DNA of 64,000 nt from Heterocephalus glaber (Eukaryota > Chordata > Mammalia > Rodentia > Bathyergidae), in the NCBI RefSeq assembly GCF_000247695.1, contig NW_004624781.1:8335515-8399514 (forward strand). Direction: 5' to 3'. The translations under genes were made by a program, and so were the position numbers. The notes under the pieces are model-generated. The model ran no database searches. It saw nothing but the letters and a program-made list of their open reading frames with translations, and was not told where the DNA came from. Shown one piece after another: positions 24,909 to 36,900 of the stretch. Numbering within the stretch: position 1 is the first letter of the stretch; the number at the start of each line of letters is the position of its first letter.

Positions 24909-27900
24909 AACTTACTATTGGTACAAGGTTCAGAAGCCCTCTCCTTACAGTCCTGGACAAGCCAGACTTGGGCTGCTTTGAGAAACTGATACTAAACCTA
25001 TATGCCATGCCTATACTATAGATAATATTTTCCTCTCTGGAAGCATATTATTGAAATGGACTTTTTCACTTCTTGTCCTTTTTCTCCATCCAATTTCTTA
25101 TTATACATATAGTGGAACTATCTGTTTCTTCTACTTGATTAGGCAATACTTTTAATCTTAAAATTGATCTAAGAGGGAGAAGGCTGAATCACTATTGAAC
25201 TCCAGTGGCCATAAGAGATTACCAAATTTCTGCAATTTTGAAAATATTGCTACATAATATTTTTATTTTCTTATCCCTGCTGCTCATGTCATCATATTTA
25301 ATGTCTGTATCTGAGATTTTTTTCTGCAAGTATTTGCAAGTAAAACTTTGCAGAATCCAGTAGCTATTTGTACATAGCTCATATATACATTTCTTATTAG
25401 CGTTAGAGAAAAAATCAAAATTGGGCAACAAATCCTGACAACTTGAGTAAACCATTGTATCCAGACACTTATCAAACCTCTCATAATTCTTTCCAGGTAA
25501 TTTTCTTTCTTTATTTTCTACAGGCTGATACATTAAAAGAGAGATATCAAAAAATTGGGGACACAAAAAGGAATACTCCTATTGAAACTCTCTGTGAGAA
25601 CTTTCCAGGTAAGATGCCAGAGGATATTTCAGCCAAAGCATCTAAATCTTTGAAGCAGGTAGAATCTATGACTGGGTATGTCTAGATAAAGTCCTTTCCA
25701 GATAATTTACATTTCCTTTTATTGTCATTCAGACAGCATAGGTTTATCACTTTTCTTTGGTACATAAAGAAAATACTTGTATCAGGTACACCGTACAGAT
25801 ACCCTGTGTGGTCTACAGCTTACCCCCACAGGATTCAGCTAACATGCATGGCCTTTCACCTCTTTCCTAACAGAGGAGATGGCAACCTACCTTCGGTATG
25901 TCAGACGATTAGACTTCTTTGAGAAACCTGATTATGAGTATTTACGGACCCTCTTCACAGACCTCTTGAAAAAGAAAGGCTACACCTTTGACTATGCCTA
26001 TGATTGGGTCGGGAGGCCCATTGTAAGTATCTTCTTTTTTTTTTGGTACTGGGGATTGAACTTGGGACCTTGTGCTTGCAAGGCAGGCACCAGAACCACT
26101 GAGCTAAATCCCTGGCAGTATCTTCTTTATTACCACCTCATCTCCTTTCTCAGACCAGCACTACCCTACCCTATACTTCTTAGTCTTTCTGCTTAAATCT
26201 TTGGTTGTAAATTCCTTTGATTGCAGAGTTCACATTTGCCATCCTTTTGAGGTAATGCTTTCACTGGAGTTGGGAAGTAGGAGTTACACATTTTTAAGGT
26301 TATATCTGGTATACCCTGAGATACTGTATGATAATTTGAACCAGTTTTTCAGAAGTTTCATTGGAATGATTCAGAATTTAGTGCTACATATACTGTTAAG
26401 GTACTTAACTGCTATAGGAGTAGAACCCAGTAAAATAGAAAAATTGAATTTTCAGTTTTGGTCCGAGGTCCACAAGTCCAAAAAGTATGCTAATAGATAT
26501 TGTTGCAGAACTTTTTGCTTTTGAAGATAAGTTACTCTCGGGTGAATTATTGAGGACCAGATTGCCTGCCTCCTTTTTGCAGAAGGGCAAAATGAGAGAA
26601 GACAAAACTGCACTTGATAGCTGAAAAGAATTCCTACTACTTTATAAGAATTACCATGGTGCTGTCCTGTGCAGAGGCATCAAGTTACACTTGTTTCTCC
26701 ATTTGACTTTTATTCGTTTTTCTAGCCTACTCCAGTAGGGTCAGTTCCTGTAGATTCGGGTGCATCTGCAGTAACTCGAGAAAGCCACACACACAGGGAT
26801 CGGCCATCACAGCAACAGCCTCTTCGAAATCAGGTATGTTTTGGTCCTTCATTGTTTCAGACATTGCGTTTCTTCATAGCTAATGGTAAACCCAAATTCT
26901 CCGGTTTATTTGTGTTACTGGATTTACTGAAGTTTAAGGAACAGGTTAGCCATTTCTCACTGGTTTGGTATGATATTCTAGCAACCCTCGGGTAATGTAT
27001 AATTGCATGGAGATAGAGAATCTGGGCCTCTAGGTGTGCTAGCTAAAAGGGTGGAACTAGCTGTCAGATAGGATCTGAGGCAAACTGCCAAGGCCCAAGG
27101 ATGGCTAGATGTATGAGGACTACTAGGTGACCCACTTTGGGTCTCATCTGTAGTCCGGTCTGGAGTGCATGTCAGTTCTGACTTTTGCTTGATCATTGAA
27201 AAGGGTAGGTAATTTAAACTTCCGGCTGACCCTGGGTATGAACTGGAACCTCCACACTACCCCTTGTCATTGTATCCAGCTTAATTCGAGAGCTGGCCAA
27301 GGTCCAAGTGGATCTGCAGTAAGACTGCATTGTCGTTTGTCCAGTGTTCATTGTTTGAGAAACTGGTGGTCTACATGAGAGACATCTCTCAGCCTAGTAA
27401 CATACAAGAAAAACACGAAAAAAAGAAAAAATCAAATTTGACATTTCAAAAAAAGAACTAGGCCTGGATTGTAGCTCAGTGGCAGAAAACTTGCCTATCA
27501 TGCTTGAGGCTCTGGGTTTTCACAGCACTGTATGGGGCAGGAGAGGGAGTGGAAGTGTACTGATTTGGATGTAATTGATGACAGAAGATCTTTATGTATA
27601 ATCTATATTGCTAAGAGGGCCGGGGATTTATCTCAGTGGTTTCACTGCCTGGTGCGCAAGCTCAAGGACCCGAGTTCGATCCTGGTTACCAAAAATATAT
27701 ATATAAAAACAGTTTCCTTGATTANNNNNNNNNNNNNNNNNNNNNNNNNNNNNNNNNNNNNNNNNNNNNNNNNNNNNNNNNNNNNNNNNNNNNNNNNNNN
27801 NNNNNNNNNNNNNNNNNNNNNNNNTAAGTAGGCAAAAGATAATAAACAGATTATATATGCCTCTATAATCACTATCACATCAAATTAGCTTATTCCCCTT

Positions 27901-30900
27901 TTTTCTGACTGTATTTTTTATATTAACAAAATATATTTTATATTAACATTCTAATAAAAATATTAAAACATACATGATCTCACCAATGCACATGCGCAGA
28001 CATATGGGTTAAGAATACAGTAGTATATAGGCTGGGTGTGGTGGCTCGCACCTGTAATCCCAGCACTCAGAAAGCAGAGGCAGAAGGGCTCCTGCAAATT
28101 CAAGCCCAGCTTGTACCACTAGTAAGAACCTGCCTCAAAAAAAGAGAAAAAGAATAGCATATAGAAGTATACACACATGCATATGTACAATGAAGTACAT
28201 CCACAGATATAGATCACTCGCCAATAAGTATGTACTCTTGCAAAATGTGGCATGATGAGCAAAAAAAAAATTTTGTAAAGGAAGGAAAGTTATATGTCAG
28301 GGAGTCTGTCTGTCTTAAGGGGCTGGGCTATAGCTCGGTGATAGAGTACTTGCTTAGCATGCCCAGATCCCAGGATTTGGTCACCACCACCCCCACCCCA
28401 AAAAATGTAGTCGTCTGAGACTTAGAATGACTGACTTTCTGATTTGACAACAAAAAATAACAGTCTCTTCTTAAAGGCCTACTGTAGGTAAGGACACAGA
28501 TCAACTGACACTTATACATTGCTTGTGCATTTGCAAATTGGTACAGATTCTCTAGAAAATAATTTGATAAAGTTACTATCATCTCTGAGTGTTTTACTTC
28601 CTAGAGTCAGTCATAATCAGGCATATATGTTAAGAACACAGTAGTGCCGGAGATTTAGCTCAGTGGTTCTGGCACCTGCCTGAAAGTGCAGGTCCTGAGT
28701 TTGATCCCCAGTACCAAAACAAAGCAAAACAAAGAATACAGTATTATAGGGCTGGGGATGTAGCTCAGTGGCACCTGACCTACCTGGCAAGTGCAAGGTC
28801 CTGAGTTCAATCCCTGGTACCATTAGAAAAAAAAATACACTAGTATTAGGCTGGGTGTTGTAGCTCATACCTGTAATCCCAGTACTCAGAAAGCAGAGGC
28901 AGAAGGATTGCTGGAAATTCAAGTCCAGCATGGGCTACATAGGAAGACCCTGTCTCAAAAAACAAGAAGAAGAAGAAACATTCTAGAATACAAGTTATGT
29001 GTTTAAAACTGTTGCAATGTCAGAACAAAGGTTTAGAAGTAATCCACCTATTCCTTTGCAAAGGATTGGCTATGGATCCACCTCAAATGATTTACTGAAT
29101 AAACTTGAGTTACACTAAAGTGGATTATAAAACACTTAGAAGAATATTATGAAGCCCCTAAAAATAATATTTAGGAAAATTTGTAGTAACTTGAAAATGT
29201 TTTATGATTTGTATAGTGAAGAAATAAAAATATAAAGTAAGTTGGGAAGTGGTAATATTGTAATAGTGTTCCAAAATATTCTGTAATAAAGTTTTACTAC
29301 TTTATAATAAAAATACAATTGCAAATAAAATGCATGGAAGGGTTTACCAAGCAGAATTTAGAAAGTATAGTAGAGAGAAAGGAGTGCAGGCCCTCACAAG
29401 AGAGGCAGCACATTATGGTCAGGGTGCATAGGCTTGGGGGTTTTTATGTGGTCTTAGGGGGTACCCACAAGGTGGGCGATCTAGGTAGGGTGTGTTTGAA
29501 GTTTAGAGAAAAGCTGCCCACTTAATTCTTTTGCTTCCTTAAGAATGGTGGTCTGGCCGGGGATTTAGCTCAGTGGTTCCAGTGCCTGCCTCACAAGCAC
29601 AAGGTCCCAAGTTTGATCCCGGGTACCAAAAAAAAAAAAAAAGAATAGTGGTCTGTAGAAAGAAAAGGTGAGGATGTAGCTCAGTAGTAGAGTGCTTGCC
29701 TAGCATGTATGAGACACTGGTTCAGAACTGCAAAAAAAAAAAAAAAAACCCAAGCCTATCTCAGAACCAAGTGCAAGTCTGTGATCTCAGCACTGTGGAA
29801 AGCTGAGGTAAGAGGATCACAAGTTCAAACTCAGCCTAGCAAGACCCTCAATATTTTAAAAGGGCTGGGTGTACAGATTAGTGGGAAGGCTCTGGGTACT
29901 AAAAAAAAATGTTTAAATATTAAAAATTTAAAAATGCTAGATGCTTAAGAATAATTTCTTTGAGTATTAATTTTGCCTCAACTAGACAAATACAATTAAA
30001 TCATGAGTTTGGATAGAATAAATATTTCTGAAAGCTACATCTATTCAGAAAGATCCCAATTGGATGGGTCTTTCCCATCATCTTAACCCATTATAATTGT
30101 CCTTTCCTGATTCCTGATTTCAAAGATAATAAATCTGGCCTTGGTTCTCATTAAAAAACAAAGCAAAGAAACAAACAAAACCCTCTGCATTACTGTCCTG
30201 CAGAAGGGCACAAAAACTTTAATAACTCTATCTGGCAAAACTTACCTTGCATTCTATGATCAAGTCTCAAAGGAAATAAGTCCTGCTGATGGGCACAGAT
30301 GTGATATTAGAAGACAGCATATTGTACTGTCAGAGATTTTACTCAAAGTGCTTACTTGACACACTAGATACCGAGTATTGCACTGACTAGGATGTGCATG
30401 CATTAACAGTCTTGCTGCTTGTTCAGAGCTTTACATCCAAGAATGTCACAGTCTTCACTCATATAAATACTACACAAATATAAACTATCATGGTTCAACA
30501 CTTTGATAGTTTCTTTTTTCTCCCATTGATCCTTTTGTATTTGGTGTGTTTTCTTTGGGTGCAGAAGGAAGAAGGTCTGCTTCATCTAGAAGATTATCAA
30601 GAATGGATTCTGTTTGGGGGATTAGAGTCATTATTGACCATTAAGAGCCGTTAAACTTTACCAGAAATAGTATTCTATCCCTGGTACTGAATCCTAAATA
30701 TCACTTCTTTTCATATATGCAGTGTATATTCAAGAAAGGAGTTTATTCTGTGTAATTTTCTACTAGATGGACTGTTCCCTTGCAAAACGCTCCAATTTGA
30801 GGGCCAGGGGTTTAGGTCAGTGGTGCTGCTGCCTGCCTTGCAAGTGCAAGGTCCTGAGTTTGATCCCTAGTACCCCCCAAAAAACCAAAAAAACTCTGCA

Positions 30901-33900
30901 ATTTGACAAGAAACATATGAATCAAGATCAGTAAAGCTGATTCCCTTATCTTTGAAGGAGCCATATTTAAACAAACACAATGGCTTCATAATAGATAGAA
31001 AAAACAAAGTTTTAAGAGTCTAGTCATATTAAGTTCTGAAGACGTGCCTTCATTAAAAGAGTGGTTCAAATTTATTTGTGTCTAGACTCCAAGGGAATGA
31101 ATTTTAAGTAATACATAGCCTTGGAAAAATGTCTTGTGGTTTGGCACTGTCATAAATACTGAATAAAGCTTGTTAAGAGCATAGCTTTTGCAAGAGAGAA
31201 TAGGCCAGATTACTAATAAACCAATTGTTAATCAGAGGTCTTCACAAAATGAGTATCTTTTTTTGTTTAAGATTCAGTAGCCTTAAGAAAAAAAACAAAA
31301 AACAAAAGCTGCTTAATTCTCCATTCCCTGCCCCCCTCCCTTTTTTTTGTTTGGAGGCAAGGTCTGGCCTCAAATTTGCAGCGATCCTCCTGCTTCAGCC
31401 TCCCAACTGCTGGGATTATAGGCATACAGCACCATACCCAGCTCCCTGCTTTTTATAGAGTACCCTGTAGTTCTCACTGAGGCTCAGTATTTGCTACTTG
31501 AAGGTACAGTTTACCCAGAGACAAGTTGCCTTCTCTGATTTGTTTCCTAAAATGCTGCCAGCTGTGTAGCAGATTACATGCATGCCGTGGCTGCCCTCCA
31601 GCCTGGTGCTCAATGCAGGATAGGGCTATTCCTCCCTAAATCTGAAGGGAACATTAAAACCAAGTGCCAAACTGAAAAATCTTCTTCTAGTCTGTCACCT
31701 GTTTTTAACTCTCTATTACATAGCACTGTGTAGTCTTCAATGTGTTGTATTTTAGCAGACACCCTGTGCTCTGAGCTGTCTCCTATAGGAGGAGACTTGG
31801 TGATTCTGGAGTAATCCTACCTAGATAAATCATCATCGTCTAGAGGCGAGTCTTAATTATTTTGAGTAAGAAAAAAGGTAGAATTTGAATAGAGAGTTAC
31901 AAACTGTTTTTTTTTAAATTGGGGAATCTCACAGTGTTGCCCAAGCTGACCTTACAGCCCTGGGTTCAAGCAGTCCTCCCAGCTCAGCTTCCCTAGTAGT
32001 GGGGATTGCAGGTGCAGGGCCACACCCAGCTCAAGTCACAAACTCCTAGCATGGTTCCTGTGATTTATTTTGGCCTAAGAGTTTCATAGGATTGATACTT
32101 CTGGCTCTATGGGCCTACATAGTATTGAGCCTGGAAATAATCTCTTCCAGGTTTTGTCAGTGATTTTTAAACATCCTTTACATATGATTACAGTTGCAGT
32201 GTACAGAAAGTTGCATGTAATAATGCCTATGTAGCCCAGGAAAATTGGCTTTATTTTTATTTCACAAGCTTAATACATAGAAAGTTTAATTTTGTTAAAG
32301 TACACACTTAATATGTCAGCCTTTTTTTTTTTAATACCTGTCAAGGTCTGATCTACATCCCCAAATTGCTTGAGATGTTTGCTTTACCATTCTTTCTGCC
32401 CTGTTCTTTCTCGCCTCCTTACCCCATCACATCAAAACAAGAGGAAATAAAGAAATTTTTATTTTGTAAGTAGTTTAAGACAATATAATCTAATGTATTA
32501 TTTGCTAACTTTTTGGAACTGTTCATTTTCTGTTCTTATTAATTATAGTTGAAGACACAATAAGGCTATAATGACTGACCTGAGAGGCCAAAATAGTTGG
32601 TTGGGTTGGTTTAGGTTTGGTTTGGTTTTGCAGTACTGGGGATTGAACGCAAGGTCTTCTTGATGAGCTACGTCCCCATCTTTTTATTTTGAGACACAGT
32701 CTTGCTGAGTTGCCCAGGCTGGCCTTGAATTTGTACTCCTCCTGCCTCAGCCTCCTAGAGTGCTGGAATTACAGGCATGTGTAACCGCACCCAACTCCAA
32801 GAACTTTTTTTTTTTTTAAGATAGCACCTTTTAAAGTGTTCTGTGAAGGGCCGGGGATTTAGCTCAGTGGTTCCGCTGCCTGTTTTGGAAGCACAAGGTC
32901 CCGAATTCCATCCCTGGTACCAAAAAAAAAGAAAGTATTCTGTGAACCATAAAGTGAAATGGATAAAGTTCTTTGTAAATGTAATCAAAGTTAATACTTT
33001 TAAAATTATCTTTATATGAAGAATAGGAATTAGCCCAGGATTAGCTCAGTGGTTCCACCACCTGCCTCACAAGCACAAGGTCTGGAGTTCAATCCCCAGT
33101 ACCAAAAAAACCTCCAAAAAACAAAAAAGAATAGGATTTGGCAACTTGTTGGAAGAAAAAGATGTTTGCCTGCCTTTTGTTGAAGAGCAGCATATCTGCA
33201 ATAAGACTTTGAGGGCTGGGGATTTAGCTCAGTGGTTCTGGCGCCTGCCTCGCAATCACAAGGTACCAAGTTTGATCCCTGGTACCAAAAAAAAAACAAA
33301 CCAGACTTTGAAATACTTTTCAAGGCACAGATGGAAAGAGTGCTGAGATGTTTTCAGACAGTGTTTCCCACCCATTCTTACTAGTTTCTGCCGAATGAAT
33401 GACTATGAGGAGTGATTGTTTCCTCTGCCGTAGGCACAGGTGGTGATTTTCGCTGATTTACATTTTTTTCCTAGTTTATTTTTGTCAGTTTTGCCTTTGA
33501 TTTTTTTTTTGTTGGATTGTTGCTTTATTATTTCCAAAATGACTCTACTGCACAGTAAATGAAACATTTCCATACAGGTGGTACAGTCACAACAGAAGAT
33601 TTTAAAGCGCTCCCCCAAGGAGGTACCACTACTTGAGATTCCTGCTCCTCATGCCTTTGGGGACTTAAGCACTCCATGTGGACCTCTGCCTTTCAAGTAA
33701 TGCAGAGAAATTAAGCTGCTGAATGACTCTTCTAGCCATGGGCCTCTTGGTTGCCTTTTAGATAGATGTGTGTGGATGAGTGATCTTTAAGAATGGAGGG
33801 TTCACATGCTTATCTCCACTGCCTCACTTAATCCAATGAGCTACTATGCTGACCATGCCTAATTATAACCCCTGTGTACAGAGTCCCGCAGAATGTGTAA

Positions 33901-36900
33901 TTGTCAACAAACATCCTTGGTTTCATCCAGCTTCCAGCCATTCATTGCTTTGTAAAACTGGCAAAGGGCCCTTTTTACTACATTATCCACTCAGTAGCAG
34001 TCTGAGCCCTTAAATTCTAGAAAAGAATAGCCCTAAAGTTTAGTGTTTTAATGAGAAGTCGTTTTCAAACTAGTAAAACAGCAGTCCCTAGGCTCCCCTC
34101 TATTGTTTATTTGGTTGCTGTCAGTGGCTATAGAGGGGATTGCAGGGCAATAGCATGGTGTAGTGTATCTCTCCTTTGTCACAGTGGAAGCATTTATGAA
34201 TGAATCTGGAAGTTAACATTATTTTTCTCTTTAATAAAAGAAATAGTGTATTGCTTTGAGGAAGGAAATGGAATGTGACTTTTAGGACTTTGAAATATGC
34301 ATTGCTATTTTCATTTAAACAAAAATATTTCATCCAACAAATTATTTAGCTAAAATATAAGCAAGCACATCATCCTATGAATCAGACAGCATCAAACTCG
34401 AGTGCTTATGTATATTTCTGTACAAATAGAAATAGTTGATCACTTCCCCAGCTCTTTCTTAACTTTAAAAGCATAAAAAGCCAGGTATGGTAGTGCATGC
34501 CTGTAATCCCAGCATTCAGGAGTCTTGAGACAGGAGGATCACAGCAAGTAAGGCCAGCCTAGGCTACATAGTGAGTTCAAGGCCAGCCTGAACTACATAG
34601 AGAAACCCTGTCTCAAAAAAAAGCCCCCAAAATAAAAATAAATAAAAGCATACAAGGACTGATGATGAAGCTCAGTCATAGAGCACCTACTTAGCATGCA
34701 CAAGGTCCTAGGTTCAATCCCAAGCACCACACTCATGCATTTACACACATAAAATGAATGCATATGAATATATATTTTGAGCTGTTTTTAATTTTTCTCT
34801 GTCTTAAAAAATAAACACACAGAAGTAATCCTGAACAACAACAGCAAAGCAGGGGTCATCACAGGCCAGGATTTCCAGTTATATTACAAAGCTATAATGA
34901 TAAAAACAGCATGGTACTGGCACAAAAACAGACATGTGGATCATTGGAACAGCTCAGGGCATATTCAGCCATCATCTTTGACAAGTAGGCCAAAAACATA
35001 CCCTGGAAAAAAGAAAGCCTCTTTAATAAATGGTGCTGGGGAAACTGGCTATCCTCATACAGAAGATTTCTAGACCCCTATCTCTCACCAAAGTAGTAAA
35101 ACAGCAACTCTCAGGCTCCCCTCTATCACATATTTGGTTGCTTTCAGTGGCTAAACTAAAATAAAAATGGATCAAAGTTCTAAATGTTAAAACAGAAGTG
35201 CTTAACCAGCAGGAGGATAAAATATGTAAAACTCTTGAAGATGTAGGTGTAGTCAAGGACTTTCTGAACAAAACCTCAAAAGAAAGAATATGGAAAATCA
35301 ACAAATAGGATTGTATCAAATTAAAAAACTTCTGCACAGCAAAGGAAACAACCAACAGAGTGAAAAGACAACCTACAGAATGGGAAAAAATTTTTGTCAG
35401 CTACTCCTCAACCAGACTCTAATATCTAGAACAGTGATGGCGAGCCTTTTAGAGCTTTCAATGATAAAAACAGCCCACCATGGCATGCATACCATAGGTT
35501 CACCACGACCGATCTAGAATACATAAAGAACTGAAAAAAAGTAGAGCTCCCAAGATAAAAGACCCAGTCAAAAAATAAGTAACATCGCCGCCTGCTGCGG
35601 AAGTGCAAGGACCCAAGTTCGATTCCCAGTACCAAAAAAAAAAAGTAACAGAAATGAATAGACATTTTTCGAAAGAGAGTTATAAATGGCCAATAAATAC
35701 CTGAAAATTTGATGAAAAACAAATGTGAAAACAGACCATTCATAAGAGAAATAATTACATTGAGTATGTATTGTACAATTCAAAAAGAAAAACACTAAAT
35801 GGCTTGTAGAGGTCTGGATTTTTTTAAGCTTTTAAATTTTTGGAGAACTGGCAGTATTGTACAATAGTGTAGGAGCATAAATATTGTGTTTAAATATTAG
35901 AATATATTAAAAAGTACGAGAAAATACTGAAAAAGGTATCAATAATAGCTATTAGTTATAGATACTATTTTTTTATTCATTAAGTTTTTGGTACATTTTA
36001 GATATACAATATGATGACATTCATCATTGGGAATTTGTAGCTTTACATGATATATCTTGGTTCTTATTTTTTTCCGCATTATAGATATCTGTTCTAGTAT
36101 TAGAACAGATTTATTCTCAGGTCTCTACTAATCAGAATAAATGAGATTAAGTGTTCTGAGGATATAGACAGTGCCAATAAGTATATAAGGTGTGGTTTTG
36201 TTATACACTGTGGTCTTATTTTGGGAAATGAAATATCTTAACATCTGTTGGTAGAAATAATGGAGAAGAGAGAAGGGGGAGATTTGAGGTAGTTTTAATT
36301 CTCTAGTGCAACTAGTAGTATAAAACGAAAGCCCTCTTTTGTAAGATTATATAACAAGAAAGTTAATACAGCTACTTTCTTATTGAATTTGCTCATTCCC
36401 CAAGGACTATCAGAGAAAATGTGGCTAGGATCCTAAAAGTGCTGTTACCCATATGCCTTTTAAAAACAGTAAGTTGTAGCTGGTTTATGGGAAGTGCCTG
36501 GTAGATGACTTGTGGATGAATGTTAAGCAGCTCTTTTGCCAGGGAGGTTCTGGAGGAGGGCGAAATATAGAGCCTCAAATCATTGCTTTTTCTTCTTTAT
36601 ACAGTACAACATTTATTCTAAGATTTATAGGATCCTAACTAGTTTAATGCAGAGCAGCAGTATCACATCCCAACTCCTGCTGCTGTTTACCTCAGCAGCA
36701 GTTAAGATTTGATTTATTAATCCCTCATTGCTGCCGCTCCAACTACTTCTTTTTCATCTTTGTAGATGCTTAGGACTGTTATAGCTGAGCATCATGATGT
36801 TAACACCTCAGCTGTAGGGCACCAGGCAAGAGGCACCTAAATAGAGACTTCCAGAACAAAAGTCATAGGTGAGCAAGATTAGAGTAGTATGAGATGTAAA

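Larger units (their letters stand above)
23222..25523 (+). other. CSNK1G1: CSNK1G1 intron, 2.3 kb
   Basis: It contains a B1 tail fragment, two antisense ID copies, a B1-dID and a CA microsatellite. 23222-23950 and 24910-25520 look unique. Confidence 0.8.
34822..35725 (+). mobile_element. L1 ORF2 3' fragment with secondary insertions
   Basis: It aligns by eye with 52655-53530 of the larger L1 (kinase-unrelated text such as ctataatgataaaaacagcatggtac). It carries a 60-bp foreign patch (35094-35153), an 80-bp hAT element (35432-35511) and a 5'-truncated ID (35580-35640). Confidence 0.82.
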
